Source: an uncultured Clostridium sp. (GTDB lineage: Bacteria > Bacillota > Clostridia > TANB77 > CAG-508). From it: 27,213 nt of DNA. Every line of letters starts with the position of its first letter. Positions within the stretch are counted from its first letter, which is position 1. Positions 1 to 6,688 of this stretch are shown piece after piece. The notes beneath the pieces were generated by a model. It was not told the DNA's origin, did no database searches, and worked only from the letters and a program-made list of their open reading frames with translations. Location: NCBI GenBank assembly GCA_900553865.1, contig USFC01000010.1, positions 1 to 27,213 on the forward strand, in the 5' to 3' direction. The translations under genes were made by a program, and so were the position numbers.

Positions 1-851
1 AATATGGCTTAGTAGATGCAACAATTTATAGATGGATAAATGAATATGGAAAAATTAGATAAAGAAATACTAAAAGAGTATGAAAACTCAAAAGGAAGAT
101 ATGGTTCGCTCAAAATCCAAAAAGCACTAGAAAAGAGAGGAATAAGGGCAAGCCAAAAAAGAGTAGCAAGAAGAATGAAGAAAATGGGGCTAAAATCAAT
201 AATAGTAAAAAAATACAGACCGAGTGGAAGTAAAGGAAAAGTAGATGATACAAATAAGCCAAACTTATTAGTCCAAAACTTTAAGGCAGAAGGATTACGC
301 GAAAAACTAGTATCAGATATAACATATATTTATACAAAGGAAAAAGGATGGACGTATTTAGCGATAGTAATGGATTTATATAGAATGAACATAATAGGAT
401 ATAGCTATGGAGGTACAATGGACGCAGAACTAGTAATAAAAGCAATCCAAAACGCAAGGAATAAAGGAAAATTTAAAACAGGAGCAATATTTCACAGCGA
501 TTTAGGTAGCTAATATACATCTAATAAAGTTGAGAGATATTTCAAAGAATTGGATTTAAAGCATTCATACAGTAAGAAAGGGGTACCCATATGACAATGC
601 GAGTATGGAGAGCTTCAATGCAATCTTAAAAAAGAAGAAGTAAATTTACATGAATATAAAACATTTGAAGAAGCAAGAAGAGTAATATTTGAATTTATAG
701 AAAGTTGGTATAATCGTAGAAAAATACACTCAGCTATAAATTATAGAACACCAGAAGAAATAGAAAACAAGCAGTATGAAAGAAAAATGAAAGACTATTA
801 AAAAATAAAAAAATTCTCAAAAAAAGTGTCCAAAAACTTGACATAGATCCA
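1..851 (+). mobile_element. IS3-family element, internally deleted and decayed (copy A, left end outside window)
   Basis: Bases 1-53 match 4393-4445 of the second IS3 fragment, so the window opens inside orfA. The sequence then jumps directly into the middle of orfB, so the end of orfA and the N-terminal part of orfB are deleted. A short GAAAAAT-type match lies at the joint. The right end is visible as GTGTCC...TTGACATAGATCCA, stopping near base 851 with the terminal CA typical of IS3 elements. The left end is not in the window. A stop codon and a frameshift in orfB (next entry) make this copy non-autonomous. Confidence 0.85.
40..801 (+). pseudogene. IS3-family transposase OrfB remnant (DDE integrase core), nonsense plus frameshift
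   Basis: The reading frame encodes the HTH_21-like segment (GRYGSLKIQKAL) and then the rve/DDE integrase core. The first catalytic Asp is in SDITYI and the second in HSDLGS. A TAA at 511-513 replaces the Gln codon expected in HSDLGSQYTS. Translation resumes in the same frame (YTSNKVERYFKELDLKHSYS) until an extra G in the run at 580-583. From base 584 the +1 frame continues with YPYDNASMESFNAILKKE, containing the catalytic Glu, and ends at TAA 799-801. The start is arbitrary because the true N-terminus is deleted. Two independent lesions plus the deletion mean no active transposase can be made. The family call is secure. Confidence 0.88.
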
Positions 852-1129
852 ATAGCCAAAAGTGATATTAGAGTGAAATAATCACTTAGTTCCTACTCGA
901 TTAAAATATAGAAATATTAAATCAAAATTATTGAAAATTTGCTTAAAATATGATATAAAAATACACAGGTTGTATAATTAATTCAAAAAATCAACAATAT
1001 TTATTTTCGAATTATTAAAATTTAACTTAAAAATTATTTCTTAAATTATTCTAATTTACAATAAAAATTCACATAGACCAATATTGAAAAATTTTCTATA
1101 TTATGATATTAAATATGTGGGTGAAATAA
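852..1129. other. AT-rich intergenic stretch after the IS3 right end
   Basis: No gene, RNA or clear hairpin is visible. The stretch is extremely AT-rich with many poly-A/T runs. A TATTATGATATTAAAT segment near 1098-1113 could supply a -10 for the nuclease gene. The sequence before its ATG (GGGTGAAATA) is only a weak ribosome binding site. Confidence 0.5.
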
Positions 1130-1859
1130 ATGAATAAAAATACAAGTAAATTAAAACCAATTGCAATAATATTGTTATTTATTATAATAATTGCTATAGG
1201 TGGGTATTTTAACAATGAGGAAGAAAATCAAACAGGAAATATTGTAGAAAATAACAAAATTTCTTATGATATATCAAATATTCCAGAATATAGTGGAGAA
1301 ATATTTATTGAAATAAACAATAATATCCCTGAATTTACTACAGAAGACATTAATATAGATGGAGCTCATTATTCTAATCTAGAAAATGGAAGAGTACGGA
1401 ATGGCAATGATAAAAACTAGTTGGAAAAAAGTAAATGAAGATGATAAAAAAGATGATTACGATTCAATTACCCCATCAGGATTTAAACAGAAAGAGTATA
1501 GCAAAGATGTTGTTCTTGGTAAATACCTATATCATAGATGTCATGTGATTGGTTGGAATCTTGGTGGAATAGATGTTGATGAAAGAAATTTAATGACAGG
1601 TACTCGAGACTTTAATATAAAAGGAATGAAAAAATTTGAAGATGAAGTATATAATTACTTAAAGAAAAATCAAACTAACCATGTATTATATAGAGTTACT
1701 CCATATTTTGAAGGTGAGAATGAATTGGCAAGTGGTGTAAACATTGAAGCATATTCTATAGAGGATAATGGAAAATTACACTTTAATGTATATGTGTATA
1801 ATGTACAAGATGGAATTATTATTGATTATGCAACAGGAGAAAGCAAATTAGCAGACTAG
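1130..1859 (+). pseudogene. Membrane-anchored DNA/RNA non-specific endonuclease (NucA/EndA type), frameshifted
   Basis: The N-terminal piece (1130-1420) starts with a basic segment and a single hydrophobic helix (about residues 9-26), then a linker and the start of the nuclease fold (INIDGAHYSNLENGR). The second piece, in the +1 frame from about 1395 to 1859, continues GMAMIKTSWKKV and carries the core LYHRCHVIGWNLGG. There the final His of RCH corresponds to the catalytic His of the beta-beta-alpha-metal DRGH family. RNLMTGTRDFN supplies the metal-binding Asn, and HVLYRVTPYFEG and FNVYVYNVQ follow as in clostridial relatives. Removing one base (the G at about 1394) gives a continuous protein of about 240 residues. 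All catalytic residues survive, so the lesion may be recent or a sequence error. Such proteins are normally outside the membrane and degrade nucleic acids. Confidence 0.85.
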
Positions 1860-1870
1860 GAGGTGAAATC

Positions 1871-2254
1871 GTGGACTTAAATCTATTTGATAGAAGAAAT
1901 GATAATAGTAATAATAATTTTATAAAGGAATTTATTGAAGAGCTAAAAAATGCATTAGAAAATACAATAAATAATATACAAAATAAAAATGAAGAGAGTA
2001 ATGTTATGGAAGAATATAATAGATATGAGAGAAGAAAAGTTTTTTTAGATAATAAAAGTTGGAAGGGAAATGACTTCGCTTGGGTAATGGATGAGAGATC
2101 AGTTTGTATATCAGAACATGGTGATGGTGGACCATATGCAATATCTGATATAGATTTACCTAAAAATGCAAAAGTTGGAGATGTATATGAAAAAATTGAT
2201 GGCAAGTATATTTATAATTCTGATATAACTGCTAAATTAAAAGAAATGAAGTAA
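1871..2254 (+). CDS. Small protein of unknown function downstream of the nuclease, DUF3006-like C-terminus
   Basis: This 127-residue protein starts at GTG 1871. The start is chosen because an excellent AGGAGGTG overlaps the nuclease stop codon and ends 5 bases upstream; such spacing implies translational coupling. The N-terminal half is Asn/Glu-rich and probably helical (IKEFIEELKNALENTINNIQ). The C-terminal half is compact: WVMDERSVCISEHGDGGPYA, then DLPKNAKVGDVYEKIDGKY. That last pattern resembles the small DUF3006 proteins (acidic switch, 'lP..aKeGDV...dGky'), a similarity judged by eye only. There is no signal peptide or membrane helix. The coupling suggests it acts with, or regulates or protects against, the nuclease; this is inference. 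Confidence 0.65.
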   Translation: MDLNLFDRRNDNSNNNFIKEFIEELKNALENTINNIQNKNEESNVMEEYNRYERRKVFLDNKSWKGNDFAWVMDERSVCISEHGDGGPYAISDIDLPKNAKVGDVYEKIDGKYIYNSDITAKLKEMK

Positions 2255-2269
2255 CGAGAAATAGGGTAA

Positions 2270-2300
2270 AAGAGAGTATAGAAAAAGTTGTGTAAATAAA
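2270..2300 (+). repeat. Candidate left terminal inverted repeat of the IS256-family remnant
   Basis: GAAAAAGTTGTGTAAATAAA lies between the end of the preceding gene (2254) and the truncated transposase. GTGTAAA cores are common in IS256-family ends. No matching inverted copy was found after 3143, so the right end is probably lost. The call rests on pattern memory. Confidence 0.35.
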
Positions 2301-2303
2301 TCC

Positions 2304-3143
2304 TTGTATGCATTAGGAATGTCTGATATGGATATTCAAGAACAAATAAAGGAGATATTTGGCTGTAATCTTTCACCAGATATGATAAGTGATATAACAG
2401 ATAAAATTATACCTGAAATACAAGAATGGCAAAAAAGGAAATTAGAAAGTGTATACCCTATAGTATTTATTGATGCTACTCATTTTCATGTTAGAGATAA
2501 TGGACAGATAGTAAAAAAAGCAGCCTATGTTGTGTTAGGAATTGATAAAGATGGAATGAAAAAAGTTTTAACAATAACATTTGGAGAAAATGAAAGTGCA
2601 AAATATTGGATGGCTGTATTAAACAAGCTTAAAAATCGCGGAGTACAAGATATTTTAGTATTATGTGCAGATGGATTGACAGGGCTTAAAGATGCAATAT
2701 CAGCAATATACCCTAAGACGGAATATCAAAGATGCATAGTGCATCAAATAAGGAACTCTTTAAAGTATGTACCATATACAGATAGAAAAGAACTTGCTAA
2801 TGATTTAAAAACAGTTTACAAAGCAAGTACAGAGGAATTAGGGTATACTAACTTATTAGAGTTGGAAGAAAAATGGAAACATAAATATTCTGGTGCGATT
2901 CAAAGTTGGATAGATAACTGGGATGTACTTTCAGTATTCTTTAAATTTTCTGCTGAAATAAGAAAAATAATGTATACAACAAATGCGATAGAGAGCTTAA
3001 ACAGTACCTATAAACGAATAAATCGAAACAGAAATGTATTTCCAACAGACATGTCTTTATTAAAAGTGTTATATCTATTAACATTAAAAGCAGAGAAAAA
3101 ATTGTCAAGTACTTATATTCTATTTAAGAAATATTTTAAATAA
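2304..3143 (+). pseudogene. IS256-family (mutator-type) transposase, N- and C-terminally truncated
   Basis: The visible 279 residues start inside the protein at YALGMSDMDIQEQI; full-length IS256 transposases are about 400 residues. The core is intact: first Asp in VFIDATHFHV, second Asp in LCADGLTGL, the CIVHQIRNS motif, and Glu in TTNAIESLN. An in-frame TAA at 2292 shows that roughly 100-120 N-terminal residues, including the DNA-binding part, are missing. The C-terminus departs from the family after LKVLYLLTLKA, ending in a short unrelated tail instead of the usual W-containing end. It is probably inactive despite a complete DDE triad. It sits directly behind the nuclease operon and before the fic gene. 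Confidence 0.9.
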
Positions 3144-3181
3144 AAACAGCATGATATATTTCTTTTTTGGAAATAATATGA

Positions 3182-3206
3182 TATAATATAAATAGAGTAA
3201 AAAAGG
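3182..3206 (+). promoter_or_regulatory. -10 element and ribosome binding site of the first fic gene
   Basis: TATAAT at 3182-3187 is a perfect -10 box; no convincing -35 is seen at the right distance. AAAGGAG at about 3201-3207 precedes ATG 3216 with suitable spacing. The promoter lies immediately after the IS256 remnant, so transcription of the fic gene does not need upstream read-through. Confidence 0.5.
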
Positions 3207-3215
3207 AGTAAGTTT

Positions 3216-4157
3216 ATGAAATTAGGTGATAAAATAAAAAAATATAGAGAAGAAAAAAGAATGACACAAAGAGATATTGCGGAAATATTGGAAGTAGAGC
3301 CAGGAACAGTTTCTAAATATGAGTCAGGAATGCTAGAACCTAATATTAAGTCTATAAAAAGATTATCAGAAACATTTGGAATTACAATAGATGAATTACT
3401 AAAAGAAAATGATGATAAGGTTGATGTATCTAAAATAAATGTTTTAGAAGTATTAAGAGAACAGAAAGAAATGCAATTAAAAGGTAATTTATATCATAAT
3501 ACACAAATTATATTTTCATATAATACAAACCATATTGAAGGTAGCAAACTGACAGAGGATCAAACAAGATATATTTTTGAAACTAACACAATATTATTTG
3601 AAGGTGAAACGGTAGCCAGTGTAGATGATATATTAGAAACAGCAAATCATTTTAAATTAGTTGATTATATGTTAGATATAGCGGAAGAAGATTTAACAGA
3701 AGAAATAATAAAAAAGTTTCATAGAATATTAAAAGAAGGAACAATGGATAGCAGAAAAGAATGGTTTAATGTTGGAGAATATAAGAAATTACCAAATGAA
3801 GCTGGAATGATGAAAACAACATCACCTAAAGAAACTCCTAAAGCAATGCAAAAATTAATTGAATGGTATAACTCACTATCTAAAATTACAATAAAAGAAA
3901 TAATTGAATTTCATGCAAGATTTGAAAAAATTCATCCATTCCAAGATGGTAATGGAAGAGTTGGAAGAATGGTAATGTTTAAAGAATGTTTGAAAAATAA
4001 TATTATTCCATTTATAATTCTGGACAAAGACAAATTATTTTATTATAGAGGATTAAAAGAATATCAAGAAAATAGAGAAAAAGGATATTTAATTGATACT
4101 TGTTTAAATGCACAAGATCAATATATCAAAATGATAGAATATTATTTGAAAGGATAG
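3216..4157 (+). CDS. Xre-family HTH-Fic domain protein (probable AMP transferase)
   Basis: Residues 1-65 form a Cro/C1-type helix-turn-helix (MTQRDIAEILEVEPGTVSKYE). A Fic/DOC domain follows with the signature HPFQDGNGRVGR at about residues 240-251: catalytic His, Asp/Asn for metal and phosphate, and the conserved GNGR. Fic enzymes usually transfer AMP from ATP to Ser, Thr or Tyr of a target protein. A TNHIEG sequence at about residues 104-109 fits the [S/T]xxxE[G/N] inhibitory motif, so this is a class II, self-inhibited Fic with the regulatory helix N-terminal to the core. The length of 313 residues is normal. The HTH suggests autoregulation or targeting to DNA. It stands alone between two IS remnants, consistent with horizontal spread. 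The target is unknown. Confidence 0.92.
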   Translation: MKLGDKIKKYREEKRMTQRDIAEILEVEPGTVSKYESGMLEPNIKSIKRLSETFGITIDELLKENDDKVDVSKINVLEVLREQKEMQLKGNLYHNTQIIFSYNTNHIEGSKLTEDQTRYIFETNTILFEGETVASVDDILETANHFKLVDYMLDIAEEDLTEEIIKKFHRILKEGTMDSRKEWFNVGEYKKLPNEAGMMKTTSPKETPKAMQKLIEWYNSLSKITIKEIIEFHARFEKIHPFQDGNGRVGRMVMFKECLKNNIIPFIILDKDKLFYYRGLKEYQENREKGYLIDTCLNAQDQYIKMIEYYLKG

Positions 4158-4168
4158 GGTAAAGGATA

Positions 4169-4279
4169 ATGGAAGAAATAGAAAAGATGAAGTTAACTAA
4201 AAGTATAGTAGAAATTGGTGTTAGAATAGATATATGGAAACATTTAATGAGAGAGCGTATAATGAATTATGTATACTAA
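4169..4279 (+). CDS. Small ORF of 36 codons, possibly the 5' stub of an interrupted gene
   Basis: ATG 4169 follows GGGTAAAGGATA and the frame runs 36 codons to TAA 4277. The peptide (MEEIEKMKLTKSIVEIGVR...) has no recognised motif. Its stop lies only a few bases before the IS3 fragment begins, so it may be the surviving start of a gene cut off there. It follows the fic stop codon by 11 bases and could be cotranscribed with it. Whether it is translated cannot be judged. Confidence 0.3.
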   Translation: MEEIEKMKLTKSIVEIGVRIDIWKHLMRERIMNYVY

Positions 4280-4300
4280 TTTAAAAGAAGTGTGTCAAAA

Positions 4301-4564
4301 ATGGCCAAAAGAAAAGTATATGATGAAGATTTTAAAAAGATGATAGTGGAATTGTATGAAAACAAGAAACCAGAATGTGAATTAAAACGTGAATATGGCT
4401 TAGTAGATGCAACAATTTATAGATGGATAAATGAATATGGAAAAATAAAAACAGAAGAAAGCACAAGCAATCATGAAATGAAGAAACTTAAAAAAGAAAA
4501 TTTGAAATTAAAAGAAGAATTAGAAATACTAAAAAAAGCGATTGCCATATTCAAGCCAAAATAG
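4301..4564 (+). CDS. IS3-family transposase OrfA (HTH_Tnp_1 DNA-binding subunit)
   Basis: The 87-residue protein opens MAKRKVYDEDFKKMIVELYE, followed by the helix-turn-helix (LKREYGLVDATIYRWINEYG) that binds IS ends. A Lys/Glu-rich leucine-zipper helix (MKKLKKENLKLKEELEILKK) serves in dimerisation in this family. ATG 4301 is preferred; an in-frame GTG lies 9 bases upstream. In complete elements OrfA is fused to OrfB by -1 frameshifting; here orfB is cut after about 25 codons, so any fusion product would carry deformylase sequence instead of the integrase core. Confidence 0.88.
   Translation: MAKRKVYDEDFKKMIVELYENKKPECELKREYGLVDATIYRWINEYGKIKTEESTSNHEMKKLKKENLKLKEELEILKKAIAIFKPK
4531..4537 (+). 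promoter_or_regulatory. Probable programmed -1 frameshift slippery site
   Basis: A run of seven A lies in frame as A-AAA-AAA near the end of orfA, the standard position and type for IS3-family -1 frameshifting into orfB. The -1 frame is open from here to 4818. No downstream stimulator structure was assessed. Confidence 0.6.
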
Positions 4565-4611
4565 AAGATAAGGTAAAATTTATAGAAAATAATAGAAAAG
4601 CACATGATGTT

Positions 4612-4818
4612 AGAACTGTTATTACAAGTAGAAGAGGAGAGTATGAAACAGAAGAAGGTTGCTTGTCTTTAATTGGAGAAAGAAAATGTAAGAGATATAA
4701 AGAAATTGAGGTTGATTATTTGGATATGAATTTTAATAAACAACATGCAAAATATACAGAATTTGTTGCTGAGGTAATACAACATGAGATTGACCATACA
4801 AATGGGATAATAATATAA
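4612..4818 (+). pseudogene. def: Peptide deformylase, C-terminal catalytic fragment
   Basis: The frame continuing from orfB encodes VITSRRGEYETEEGCLSL and later VIQHEIDHTNGIII before TAA 4816-4818. EGCLS is deformylase motif 2, giving the Cys metal ligand. QHEIDH is motif 3, giving the two His ligands and catalytic Glu. The short C-terminus ending soon after HEIDH matches the compact clostridial deformylase subgroup. Motif 1 (GLAAPQ-like) and the N-terminal 60-70 residues are missing, replaced by the IS3 orfB start with no stop between. Deformylase removes the formyl group from new proteins; this fragment alone should be inactive, so a functional copy is expected elsewhere. Confidence 0.85.
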
Positions 4819-5030
4819 TTAAAAAATAGTAATTACTTAATTATATGAAATTTAATTTTTTTAATATTCATGTTTTCAACTCCAGATGGTTGTGTATTTA
4901 AGCTTAAATATTATTAAATATATTGAAACTTTATGTAAAACATGATATAATAATATTGTTTCAAAGTAAATTTCCTCGCTCTTACAGGAGGACACATATC
5001 AATAAAGAAAAAATTTTTGGAGGAAAAAAG
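4819..5030 (+). promoter_or_regulatory. Intergenic region with promoter for the foreign-looking gene
   Basis: TTGAAA (4923-4928) and TATAAT (4946-4951) are separated by 17 bases, a near-consensus sigma-A promoter. The predicted leader is about 70 bases and ends in GGAGGA at 5019-5024, 6 bases before ATG 5031. A second AGGAGG-like site at about 4986-4992 has no start codon after it. Confidence 0.65.
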
Positions 5031-5393
5031 ATGATGAGAGTGTTGTGGTTAAGCAGACATGAACTGACAGAGGCACAGGTAGCGGATTTGAATCGGATTT
5101 ATGGAGAGATTGAGGTGAAGACCTTTAAACAGTCCGTAAGTAGCTGGAAAGATGTCGTTGAAGCAGGTACTGACTGTGATGTTCTGGCTGTAGTACTTCC
5201 GCCCGCAATTTTGGCGGACCTCACCAACCCACGCAACAACAGCAAGCCTGTTATCAGGGCAAAGGCGAACAGGGTTCCTACTGGGAATACCATCGTAAAT
5301 CCTGCAACAGGAAAGGAAGAAACAGAATATCGTTTTGAACATGCTGGATGGGAGCGTGTTGTAAAGATTGAGGTTGTAGTGGAAGCTTTGTAA
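5031..5393 (+). CDS. Conserved hypothetical protein, compositionally foreign
   Basis: The 120-residue protein starts MMRVLWLSRHELTEAQ. The start at 5031 (or the adjacent ATG 5034) is chosen for the GGAGGA at 5019; an upstream in-frame extension to 4923 lacks a ribosome site and runs over the promoter. The alternating hydrophobic pattern (VLWLSRH, CDVLAVVLPPAILADL) suggests a small Rossmann-like alpha/beta fold. A conserved-looking NPRNNSKPVIRAKANRVPTG segment follows, then FEHAGWERVVKIEVV. I recall similar proteins near conjugative or integrative elements of gut Firmicutes, but no function is known to me. Base composition is visibly higher in G+C than all neighbours, pointing to recent transfer. 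It has its own promoter and terminator. Confidence 0.75.
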   Translation: MMRVLWLSRHELTEAQVADLNRIYGEIEVKTFKQSVSSWKDVVEAGTDCDVLAVVLPPAILADLTNPRNNSKPVIRAKANRVPTGNTIVNPATGKEETEYRFEHAGWERVVKIEVVVEAL

Positions 5394-5410
5394 GCTACAT
5401 ATCTTAATCG

Positions 5411-5442
5411 GACAGGATTCTACATTGTAGGTCCTGTTTTTT
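5411..5442 (+). terminator. Rho-independent terminator
   Basis: ACAGGATTCTACA pairs with TGTAGGTCCTGT with one bulge, followed by a run of six T. It ends the foreign-looking gene 5031-5393. Confidence 0.85.
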
Positions 5443-5489
5443 AGCAAATAAAAAGCTGAATTTTTAGATAGAAGAAAAAATAAACATCC

Positions 5490-5535
5490 TAAAGTGCAAT
5501 TTTTACATTTTAAAGTGCAAAAATTGCACTTTAAA
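5490..5535. promoter_or_regulatory. Candidate operator: AAAGTGCA direct half-site plus perfect 12-base dyad
   Basis: A perfect inverted repeat has arms TTTAAAGTGCAA (5509-5520) and TTGCACTTTAAA (5524-5535) around AAA. A third half-site, TAAAGTGCAA at 5490-5499, lies exactly 21 bases (two helical turns) upstream of the left arm. The dyad ends two bases before the -35 box of the fic promoter. The arrangement recurs inside the fic gene at 6424-6467. Confidence 0.75.
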
Positions 5536-5537
5536 TA

Positions 5538-5580
5538 TTGATATTATATCAATTACAAGATATAATATACATGTAGGAGG
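5538..5580 (+). promoter_or_regulatory. Promoter and ribosome binding site of the second fic gene
   Basis: TTGATA (5538-5543) and TATAAT (5561-5566) are 17 bases apart. The -35 box is one arm of a second small dyad, TTGATA-TTA-TATCAA (5538-5552). GGAGG at 5576-5580 precedes ATG 5589 by 8 bases, so the leader is only about 15 bases. Confidence 0.8.
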
Positions 5581-5588
5581 TATTTCTA

Positions 5589-6644
5589 ATGGATAAAAAA
5601 GAAGACTGGAACTTAGAACTAGTAGAATATATAAAACAAGGAGAGCCAAGCCGAATAGAAAAGACTAAAACATGGGAAACGGCAATAGGTTTGCAAGATG
5701 TAGATGGATTAAAACCTTCAAAATACTTAATAAAGACAGCAAAAGAACACATTGAGGGAGCAATAAATATTGAAGAAGCAAAAATAAGAATAGATGAATA
5801 TTATGAAGTTCAAGGCAGTAGAAGAAACTTTGAAAAAGAGAGTGAAGAAGCAGATAAAGTTGCAGTAAGGATTACAGAAATATTAAGTGAAAAAGCATTT
5901 AATTTTTCACCAACAGAATTATTAAATATTCATAAAAGATTATTTAAAGATATATTTGCTGGAGCGGGAGGATATAGAGATTATAATTTTACTAAAAAAG
6001 AATGGGTATTAAATGGAGATACAGTAATATATGCACCATTCGATACAATAAAAGAAACATTAGAATATGATTTTGAACAAGAAAAAAATTTTTCATATAA
6101 AGGATTAAGCTTAGATGAATCTATAAAACATCTATGCAGATTTACATCTAATATATGGCAAATACATCCATTCTGTGAAGGCAATACAAGAACAACAGCA
6201 GTATTTATAATAAAATATTTAAGAACTTTTGGATTTAGTATCAATGATGAAGTATTTGCTGAAAATTCATGGTATTTTAGAAATTCATTAGTAAGAGCTA
6301 ATTACAAAAATTTTGAAAAAAATGTATTTGAGGATACTTCATTTTTAGAAAAATTCTTTTATAATTTATTAACAGATAGTAACTATGAATTAAAGAATAG
6401 ATATACACATATAGATAATGTTCAAAGTGCAGACAAAAACAATTTAAAGTGCAAAAATTGCACTTTAGAGGAACAAGCAATTATAAACATATTAAAAAAT
6501 AAACCAACAGTAACTCAAGAAGAAATTGCAAAACAAATTAATAAATCTGTAAGAACTGTCAAAACATATATGTCAGAAATGCAAGAAAAAGGTTTAGTAG
6601 AAAGAAAAAATGGTAAGAAAAATGGTGAGTGGATAGTAAATTAG
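5589..6644 (+). CDS. Fic family protein with VbhA-like N-terminus and C-terminal winged helix
   Basis: This 351-residue protein has three parts. Residues 1-75 resemble the VbhA-type antitoxin domain (WETAIGLQDVDGLKPSKYL). The place of the inhibitory [S/T]xxxEG motif reads LQDVDG at 35-40, so the standard Ser/Thr and Glu are absent. The Fic core carries HPFCEGNTR at 193-201; catalytic His, acidic residue and Asn are kept, but the usual second Gly is Thr. The final residues from about 295 form a winged helix (TQEEIAKQINKSVRTVKTYM) ending KKNGEWIV. A CKNC pair sits in the linker. The family normally modifies proteins with AMP or a related nucleotide; the target is unknown. The winged helix plus the dyads in promoter and gene suggest autoregulation. 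Class and fold differ from the Fic protein at 3216-4157. Confidence 0.9.
   Translation: MDKKEDWNLELVEYIKQGEPSRIEKTKTWETAIGLQDVDGLKPSKYLIKTAKEHIEGAINIEEAKIRIDEYYEVQGSRRNFEKESEEADKVAVRITEILSEKAFNFSPTELLNIHKRLFKDIFAGAGGYRDYNFTKKEWVLNGDTVIYAPFDTIKETLEYDFEQEKNFSYKGLSLDESIKHLCRFTSNIWQIHPFCEGNTRTTAVFIIKYLRTFGFSINDEVFAENSWYFRNSLVRANYKNFEKNVFEDTSFLEKFFYNLLTDSNYELKNRYTHIDNVQSADKNNLKCKNCTLEEQAIINILKNKPTVTQEEIAKQINKSVRTVKTYMSEMQEKGLVERKNGKKNGEWIVN
6424..6467. promoter_or_regulatory. Intragenic copy of the AAAGTGCA dyad inside the fic gene
   Basis: TTTAAAGTGCAA (6443-6454) and TTGCACTTTA (6458-6467) again flank AAA, matching the promoter dyad over 25 bases. An extra AAAGTGCA half-site lies at 6424-6431, 22 bases before the next one (6446). 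The dyad encodes the NLKCKNCTL linker between the Fic core and the winged helix. Confidence 0.65.
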
Positions 6645-6688
6645 TAATTGTAGCATATAAAAAGTATGGAAAAAAAGGAGAAATTTAT

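Larger units (their letters stand above)
4281..4612 (+). mobile_element. IS3-family fragment (copy B): complete orfA plus start of orfB
   Basis: The fragment carries an intact orfA, a slippery A7 run, and about 25 codons of orfB in the -1 frame, then breaks off into peptide deformylase sequence. The expected left terminal repeat (the reverse complement of the copy A right end, beginning TGGATC) is absent upstream, so both ends are missing. It shares 53 identical bases with copy A at the window start. Confidence 0.75.

Noticed and set aside
4923..5030. N-terminal extension of the 5031-5393 protein
   Set aside because: It has no ribosome site, overlaps the promoter, and its composition differs from the gene body; GGAGGA at 5019 points to 5031.
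5049..5447. Minus-strand ORF overlapping the foreign-looking gene
   Set aside because: It is a shadow ORF: no ribosome site, it runs through the terminator hairpin, and the plus-strand gene has all signals.
6629..6688. Upstream extension of the Nudix protein
   Set aside because: It overlaps the fic 3' end, has no ribosome site, and the Nudix family start fits ATG 6689.
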